NCBI GenBank assembly: GCA_964537825.1
Contig: CAZIDL010000055.1
Coordinates: forward strand, 1 to 17,039
Length of the DNA: 17,039 bases
Direction: 5' to 3'
Origin: CAZIDL01 sp964537825
GTDB lineage: Bacteria > Bacteroidota > Bacteroidia > Flavobacteriales_D > CAYVSK01
In this document: positions 12,651-17,039 of the stretch, one piece after another
Layout: each line of letters opens with the position of its first letter
Position numbering within the stretch: position 1 is the stretch's first letter
The notes under the pieces: generated by a model
What the model was told of the DNA's origin: nothing
Database searches by the model: none
What the model saw: only the letters and a program-made list of their open reading frames with translations
Translations under genes and position numbers: made by a program

Positions 12651-13937
12651 ATGAGCACTTCATCGACCCTGGAGGGCCAAACCCTCCTCGAACAATACCG
12701 GGAGGTCCGCAAGCGTACCGAAGAGATCTGTGCCCCGCTCAGCGTGGAGGATCACCTTATGCAGCCCATCGATGCCGTAAGTCCACCGAAATGGCATCTC
12801 GGGCACACCACATGGTTCTTCGAGACCTTCCTTCTGAAGCCCAACGACCGACGCTATCAGGAATTCCATCCCAACTATCCCTATATCTTCAACAGCTATT
12901 ATGAGAACGCGGGCGAACGGCTGCCGAAGACCCAACGCTATACGCTGAACCGGCCTCTATTGGACGAGGTGCATGCTTACAGGGAATATGTGGATCGGGC
13001 TATCGAAGAGCTTGCGCAGGGAAATGATGGACTTTCCGAAGAGCAGGAACGGATCCTCCAGATAGGGATCCAACACGAACAGCAGCACCAGGAACTTCTC
13101 TTCTACGATATCAAGTACATCCTCGGGTCCGACCATTTCCAACCCCCTTATCTCGAAGGACCATCACCGGCATCCGGGAGCAATGGGAAAGAACATCCGC
13201 CGGAGGAATGGCTCGAGATCCCGGAAGGGATCTATACGATCGGTCACGATGGGGAAGGTTTTGCTTATGACAACGAGTACGGTCGGCACAACGTTTATCT
13301 GCATCGAGCTTGCTTGATGGACCGCCTGATCACGAACGGCGAATGGATCGAGTTCATGGAATCCGGGGGTTACGACAACCCCGATCTTTGGCTGGATGAA
13401 GGATGGAGCTGGATCCAGGAGAACCACGTCCGGGCTCCCCTCTACTGGTTCTTGCACGGTGGGAGCTTCTACACCTACACGCTACACGGAGTGGAAGAGG
13501 TCGATCCGGAGGAACCCGTAACGCATATCAATTATTACGAAGCCCAAGCCTTTGCGCATTGGAAAGGCAAGCGATTGCCCACCGAAGCTGAATGGGAGGT
13601 CCTTTGCGAGCGCCTTCACGATGAGCTGCCTGAAGAAGCGAACCTTCAGGAGAGCATGCAAGGGCGTCCTATGAAAAAGGAAGGGGAGCATTTCCAGTTC
13701 TTCGGTGATTGTTGGGAATGGACCCAGAGCGCTTATCTTCCCTATCCTTTCTACGAGCGGGAGCCCGGTGCGATGGGGGAATACAATGGTAAATTCATGT
13801 GCGGTCAAATGGTGCTCCGAGGGGGGTCCTGTGCCACACCCCGTTCCCACATCCGCTCCAGCTATCGCAATTTCTTTCCCCCACCCGAACGTTGGCTCTT
13901 TAGCGGCCTCCGCTTGGCCGAAACCCTTCAGGAATGA
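12651..13937 (+). CDS. egtB: Ergothioneine biosynthesis sulfoxide synthase EgtB
   Basis: 428-residue non-haem iron enzyme that joins trimethylhistidine (hercynine) to a thiol donor with oxygen, forming the carbon-sulfur bond and sulfoxide of ergothioneine. The N-terminal DinB-like helical domain (about 10-160) carries the iron ligands: His in WHLGHTTWFFETF (48-60; H52 likely) and H142 and H146 in HEQQHQE. The C-terminal formylglycine-generating-enzyme/sulfatase-modifying-type domain (about 188-425) shows RLPTEAEWEVLCER, FGDCWEWTQSAY (351-362) and the EgtB-typical RGGSCATPRSHIRSSYRNFF (390-409) with FSGLRLA. The length is normal. The gene overlaps egtD by ATGA, so the two are translationally coupled. 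No egtC or egtA lies nearby, so use of cysteine directly as sulfur donor, as in some bacterial EgtB types, is possible but not proven. Confidence 0.95.
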   Translation: MSTSSTLEGQTLLEQYREVRKRTEEICAPLSVEDHLMQPIDAVSPPKWHLGHTTWFFETFLLKPNDRRYQEFHPNYPYIFNSYYENAGERLPKTQRYTLNRPLLDEVHAYREYVDRAIEELAQGNDGLSEEQERILQIGIQHEQQHQELLFYDIKYILGSDHFQPPYLEGPSPASGSNGKEHPPEEWLEIPEGIYTIGHDGEGFAYDNEYGRHNVYLHRACLMDRLITNGEWIEFMESGGYDNPDLWLDEGWSWIQENHVRAPLYWFLHGGSFYTYTLHGVEEVDPEEPVTHINYYEAQAFAHWKGKRLPTEAEWEVLCERLHDELPEEANLQESMQGRPMKKEGEHFQFFGDCWEWTQSAYLPYPFYEREPGAMGEYNGKFMCGQMVLRGGSCATPRSHIRSSYRNFFPPPERWLFSGLRLAETLQE

Positions 13938-14905
13938 GTTCGAGCATGGAGGAAGTGGGGACTTTTGCTGCGGATGTGTACAGAGGGCTGAACAGCCCTA
14001 TCAAGAAGCTTCCGAGCAAACACCTTTATGATGCCAAAGGGGATGCGCTTTTCCAGCGGATCATGGAGTTGGAGGAGTATTATCCGGCCCGTGCAGAGGG
14101 GCGGATCCTGAGGGACCGTTCCGGGGAATTGGCTGAAGCTTTGCGGCACCCTCAAGCCGGGGGGCTCAACCTGATCGAATTAGGGGCAGGGGATGCTTCA
14201 AAAACCCGTTATCTTTTGCGAGCGCTTTTCCAGGAAGCCGGGGATGGGCTCCGCTACATTCCCAACGACATTTCCAGGAACGTGCTCGATGAGCTGGAAT
14301 GGGAATTGACCAAGGAAATGCCCGACCTACGGGTGGAGGCCTGGGCCGGCGATTATTTCCACCTATTGGAAGGTCTGAAAGTAGCCGTGCCCCCGCCGCG
14401 GGTCCTTGTCTTCATGGGTGGGAATATCGGGAACTACAGTACAGAAGAAGCCCAGCAGCTCCTTTCCACGATCGCCGGATCGCTTGATGAAGGCGATCGG
14501 CTTCTTATGGGCTTCGATCTGAAAAAGGATCCCCGGCGGATCCTGCGCGCCTATGATGACCGAGATGGGATCACGAAAGCCTTCAACTTGAACTTGCTGG
14601 AACGGATGAACCGGGAATTAGGAGGGGATTTCGACCCCGACCTCTTCATCCATCACCCCCTTTACGATCCCATGGATGGGGAGGTGCGTAGTTACCTCGT
14701 AAGCACAAAGGAGCAGGTGGTGAATTTGGAAGGTTTAAGCATGAAGGTGCATTTCAGGGCCTGGGAACCGATCTTCATGGAGCGTTCACAAAAGTATTCC
14801 TTCCAGGGGATCGATGAATTGGCGTCGGGAAGCGGGTTTCGCAGCGAGCGGCATTTCGAGGACCCGAACGGGGATTTTGTGGATTCCCTGTGGGTGAAGC
14901 CGTGA
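13934..14905 (+). CDS. egtD: L-histidine N-alpha-methyltransferase EgtD
   Basis: 323-residue SAM-dependent enzyme that trimethylates histidine to hercynine, the first step of ergothioneine synthesis. Motifs in order: SKHLYDAKGDALFQRI (28-43), LEEYYPARAE (46-55), the SAM loop LIELGAGDASKTRYLL (80-95), GGNIGNY (162-168; N167 corresponds to the histidine-binding Asn of mycobacterial EgtD), KAFNLNLLERMNRELGG (215-231), and MERSQKYS (282-289), whose E283 and S285 match the amino-group-binding Glu and Ser. The length matches EgtD (about 320). The start ATG lies within the egtB stop region (ATGA, 13934-13937); a second ATG four codons on (MEEVGTF) could also serve. All substrate-contacting residues seem present. 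Confidence 0.96.
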   Translation: MSSSMEEVGTFAADVYRGLNSPIKKLPSKHLYDAKGDALFQRIMELEEYYPARAEGRILRDRSGELAEALRHPQAGGLNLIELGAGDASKTRYLLRALFQEAGDGLRYIPNDISRNVLDELEWELTKEMPDLRVEAWAGDYFHLLEGLKVAVPPPRVLVFMGGNIGNYSTEEAQQLLSTIAGSLDEGDRLLMGFDLKKDPRRILRAYDDRDGITKAFNLNLLERMNRELGGDFDPDLFIHHPLYDPMDGEVRSYLVSTKEQVVNLEGLSMKVHFRAWEPIFMERSQKYSFQGIDELASGSGFRSERHFEDPNGDFVDSLWVKP

Positions 14906-14933
14906 AAAGCGGGCCAACTCTTTACCCTTTCCC

Positions 14934-14941
14934 TAATTTTG
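14934..14941 (+). promoter_or_regulatory. -7 element (TAATTTTG) for fumarylacetoacetase
   Basis: TAATTTTG is an exact match to TAnnTTTG and ends 22 bases before the ATG at 14964. It lies in the 58-base gap after egtD, so fumarylacetoacetase probably has its own promoter, although no terminator separates it from egtBD and readthrough is possible. No -33 TTTG is visible at the normal distance. Confidence 0.5.
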
Positions 14942-14963
14942 ACCTTCCAAAATCCCCAAGCCC

Positions 14964-16241
14964 ATGATCTCCCGCGCGAACGATCCTTCCAAAAAGACCT
15001 GGCTCGACGTCCCGAGCAACAGCGATTTCTCCGTGCAGAACATCCCGTTCGGGATCTTCCATACTTCTGACAAGAGCGCTCGCTGCGCTACCCGCATTGG
15101 GGACACGATCGTGGACCTTTCCGTGCTGGCGGATAAAGGCTACCTCAAAGGCCTTTCGGTCGACCCTAAGGTCTGGAAGGAGAAGACCCTGAACCCGTTC
15201 ATGAAAGCGGGTAAGCAAGGAACCCGGGAAGTTCGCGAACGGCTTTCGGATCTGTTCACCGGTGAGGACGATAGCTTGAAGAAAGACCAACAGACCCAGG
15301 AAAAGGCTTTCTTTCCGGTCGAGAAAGTTGAGATGGACCTTCCGGTCGATGTTGGGGATTACACCGACTTCTATTCCTCCAAAGAGCACGCGACCAACGT
15401 AGGAACGATGTTCCGGGGACCGGACAACGCATTGATGCCCAATTGGGTCCATCTTCCGGTCGCTTATCATGGGCGTGCCTCATCCATTATTCCCACAGGG
15501 GTCCCCATCCATCGCCCGAAAGGGCAGCAAAAGCCCAAAGACGATGAGCCGCCGGTCTTCGGACCTTGCAAGCTCCTCGATTTCGAATTGGAAATGGCTT
15601 TTGTGACCTACCAGGGCAAACCGTTAGGGGACGCTATCAGCACGGAAGAAGCGAGCGATCACATCTTCGGGCTCGTGCTCTTCAATGACTGGTCTGCTCG
15701 GGATATCCAGAAATGGGAATACGTACCGCTCGGCCCTTTCCTCGCCAAGAGCTTTGCCTCGTCCATTTCCCCATGGATCGTGACCTTGGACGCTCTCGAG
15801 CCGTTCAGGGTGCCCGGCCCGAAGCAGGATCCTGAGGTCTTTGATTACCTGAAGGTTGAAGGGGACAAGAACCTGGATATCGGGATCCAGGTATACGTCA
15901 AACCGGACCGGAGCGAACCCAAAATGATCTGCGATTCCAACCACAAGTACCTCTATTGGAACATGGAGCAGCAGTTGGCTCACCATACCATCAATGGGTG
16001 CAATATCCGGGCAGGGGACATGATGGCCTCCGGTACCATCAGCGGCCCCGAGAACAGCAGTTTCGGTTCCATGCTCGAGCAGACCTGGAAAGGTCAGTAT
16101 CCGATCGAGATGCCGGACGAGAGCGAGCGAAAGTTCATCCAGGACGGGGATACGGTCATCATGACCGGAGCGGCCGAAAAGGAAGGAGTCCGCGTCGGTT
16201 TCGGGGAAGTGCGGACGAAGGTATTGCCAGCCAAGCAGTGA
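14964..16241 (+). CDS. fahA: Fumarylacetoacetase
   Basis: 425-residue enzyme hydrolysing fumarylacetoacetate to fumarate and acetoacetate, the last step of tyrosine/homogentisate breakdown. N-terminal domain about 15-125, catalytic FAH domain about 130-420. Metal and active-site residues align with the mouse enzyme at a constant offset of nine: D135 and Y137 in DYTDFYSS, catalytic H142 in KEHATNVG, E208 and E210 in LDFELEMAF, D242 in NDWSARDIQKWEY, K262 in LAKSFASS. Further family stretches are GRASSIIPTGVPIHRPKGQ (170-188) and ASGTISGPENSSFGSMLE (355-372). The length is normal (about 420). No other homogentisate-pathway gene (homogentisate dioxygenase, HPPD, maleylacetoacetate isomerase) is in the window. 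It follows egtD on the same strand but has a separate -7 element. Confidence 0.97.
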   Translation: MISRANDPSKKTWLDVPSNSDFSVQNIPFGIFHTSDKSARCATRIGDTIVDLSVLADKGYLKGLSVDPKVWKEKTLNPFMKAGKQGTREVRERLSDLFTGEDDSLKKDQQTQEKAFFPVEKVEMDLPVDVGDYTDFYSSKEHATNVGTMFRGPDNALMPNWVHLPVAYHGRASSIIPTGVPIHRPKGQQKPKDDEPPVFGPCKLLDFELEMAFVTYQGKPLGDAISTEEASDHIFGLVLFNDWSARDIQKWEYVPLGPFLAKSFASSISPWIVTLDALEPFRVPGPKQDPEVFDYLKVEGDKNLDIGIQVYVKPDRSEPKMICDSNHKYLYWNMEQQLAHHTINGCNIRAGDMMASGTISGPENSSFGSMLEQTWKGQYPIEMPDESERKFIQDGDTVIMTGAAEKEGVRVGFGEVRTKVLPAKQ

Positions 16242-16305
16242 AGAGGTTCGGTCTCTGATCCTGAAAGTCCCCTTTTAGATAGTCGGAGTTGGGATCCGGC
16301 CCTTC

Positions 16306-17039
16306 TCACTCCCCTTCCCGGGAGCTTTCTTTGGCCGGTTCCAATCCTAGCTCCCTTCCTTTACGGAGCATATAGTTCCAGGCCTCTTCGCGGTCGTTGG
16401 AGATGCTTCCGTCGAGCACGGCGTCTTTTACCGCGTTCTTGATATCCCCGACCATTCTGGAGGGGCGGAGGTCGAAGGCTTTCATCACGTCTTCACCAGA
16501 GATGGGGGGTTCGAAGTTGCGTACGCGGTCCTTTTCCTCCACTTCCTGGACTTTCTCCTTCACCTTTTCGTAGTTCTTCAGGATCTGCTTGACCTTCTTC
16601 CGGTTCTTGGAGGTGATGTCGGCCTGGCAAAGCAAGAGGAGGTCCTCCAGGTCGTCACCGGCCTCATAGATGAGGCGCCGTACAGCTGAGTCAGTGACCT
16701 CTGCGGTCGCTAGAGCGATGGGTCGGAGGTGAAGGGCCACCAGCTTGCGTACGTACTTCATTCGATGATCGAGGGGGAGTTTGAGCTTCCGGAAGATCCG
16801 TTTCACCATCTTCGAGCCCACATGGTCGTGTCCATGGAAGGTCCAGCCTTCCTTCTCATCGAAGCGTTTGGTGGGTGGTTTCCCGATGTCGTGAAGGATG
16901 GCTGCCCAACGGAGCCAGAGGTCATCGCTCCACGCAGCCAGGTTGTCGAGTACCTGGAGCGTATGGTAGAAGTTGTCCTTATGAGTGATCCCGTTCCGTT
17001 CCTCAACCCCCTTCAAGTCGGTCATCTCCGGAAAGAAGC
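16306..17039 (-). CDS. cca: CCA tRNA nucleotidyltransferase with HD domain (C-terminal part)
   Basis: The frame is open to the right window edge, so the 5' end is missing; 243 residues are visible, beginning FFPEMTDLKGVEERNG. The opening and THKDNFYHTLQVLDN match the linker into the HD domain of bacterial CCA-adding enzymes (poly(A) polymerase family), and LHDIGKPPTKRF carries the HD metal pair, with FHGHDHVGSKMV following. The nucleotidyltransferase catalytic head lies beyond the window. The enzyme adds or repairs the 3' CCA end of tRNA. A lysine- and glutamate-rich helical segment (about KNRKKVKQILKNYEKVKEKV) and an acidic C-terminus (ESSREGE) follow. It converges on fumarylacetoacetase with a 64-base gap (16242-16305) in which I see no clear terminator. 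The ATG at 17025 is internal, not the start. Confidence 0.82.
   Translation of the reverse strand, partial: FFPEMTDLKGVEERNGITHKDNFYHTLQVLDNLAAWSDDLWLRWAAILHDIGKPPTKRFDEKEGWTFHGHDHVGSKMVKRIFRKLKLPLDHRMKYVRKLVALHLRPIALATAEVTDSAVRRLIYEAGDDLEDLLLLCQADITSKNRKKVKQILKNYEKVKEKVQEVEEKDRVRNFEPPISGEDVMKAFDLRPSRMVGDIKNAVKDAVLDGSISNDREEAWNYMLRKGRELGLEPAKESSREGE

Overview
The window reads as chromosomal DNA of a Bacteroidota bacterium, most likely a free-living, probably marine member of the Flavobacteriales or a close relative. The clade call rests on a large surface protein with a type B C-terminal sorting domain of the type IX secretion system (T9SS), a PorP/SprF-family partner gene directly behind it, a DUF2141 protein, and repeated TAnnTTTG-like -7 promoter elements close to start codons with little sign of Shine-Dalgarno sequences. 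Base composition looks close to half GC and even throughout. I see no tRNA, rRNA, CRISPR array, insertion sequence, integrase or attachment site. No stretch of more than 300 bases lacks a gene.

Layout. 1-215 (minus, cut by the window edge) is the start of a PorP/SprF outer-membrane protein; 216-3575 (minus) is a 1119-residue T9SS cargo adhesin with five tandem Ig-like repeats and further PKD/SprB-type repeats. The two stop/start codons abut, so they form one operon. A 230-base divergent spacer separates them from a BCCT-family osmolyte transporter (3806-5416, plus) and a small periplasmic DUF2141 protein (5616-6038, plus). A two-halved M16 zinc peptidase lipoprotein (6074-9049, minus) converges on the latter. 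It shares a divergent promoter region with a PhlG-like (2,4-diacetylphloroglucinol hydrolase family) protein (9177-9824, plus), followed by a hairpin region and a secreted M14 zinc carboxypeptidase (9935-11659, plus). A UPF0173 metallo-beta-lactamase-fold hydrolase (11764-12456, minus) converges on that peptidase.

The UPF0173 gene is separated from the ergothioneine operon by 194 bases carrying three successive inverted repeats. The operon is egtB (12651-13937) and egtD (13934-14905), overlapping by ATGA. Fumarylacetoacetase (14964-16241, plus) follows with its own perfect -7 element. The window ends in the 3' part of an HD-domain CCA tRNA nucleotidyltransferase (16306-17039, minus).

How the genes work together: the firm functional units are the PorP/SprF plus type B cargo pair (surface display) and egtB-egtD (histidine trimethylation, then sulfoxide formation, without egtA, egtC or egtE nearby). 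A loose stress theme (betaine-type transporter, ergothioneine) is possible, but it is inference. The most interesting items are the PhlG-like hydrolase, the stripped-down egtBD operon with its inverted-repeat-rich upstream region, and the cysteine-patterned Ig repeat adhesin. I did not find a clearly novel multi-gene system.
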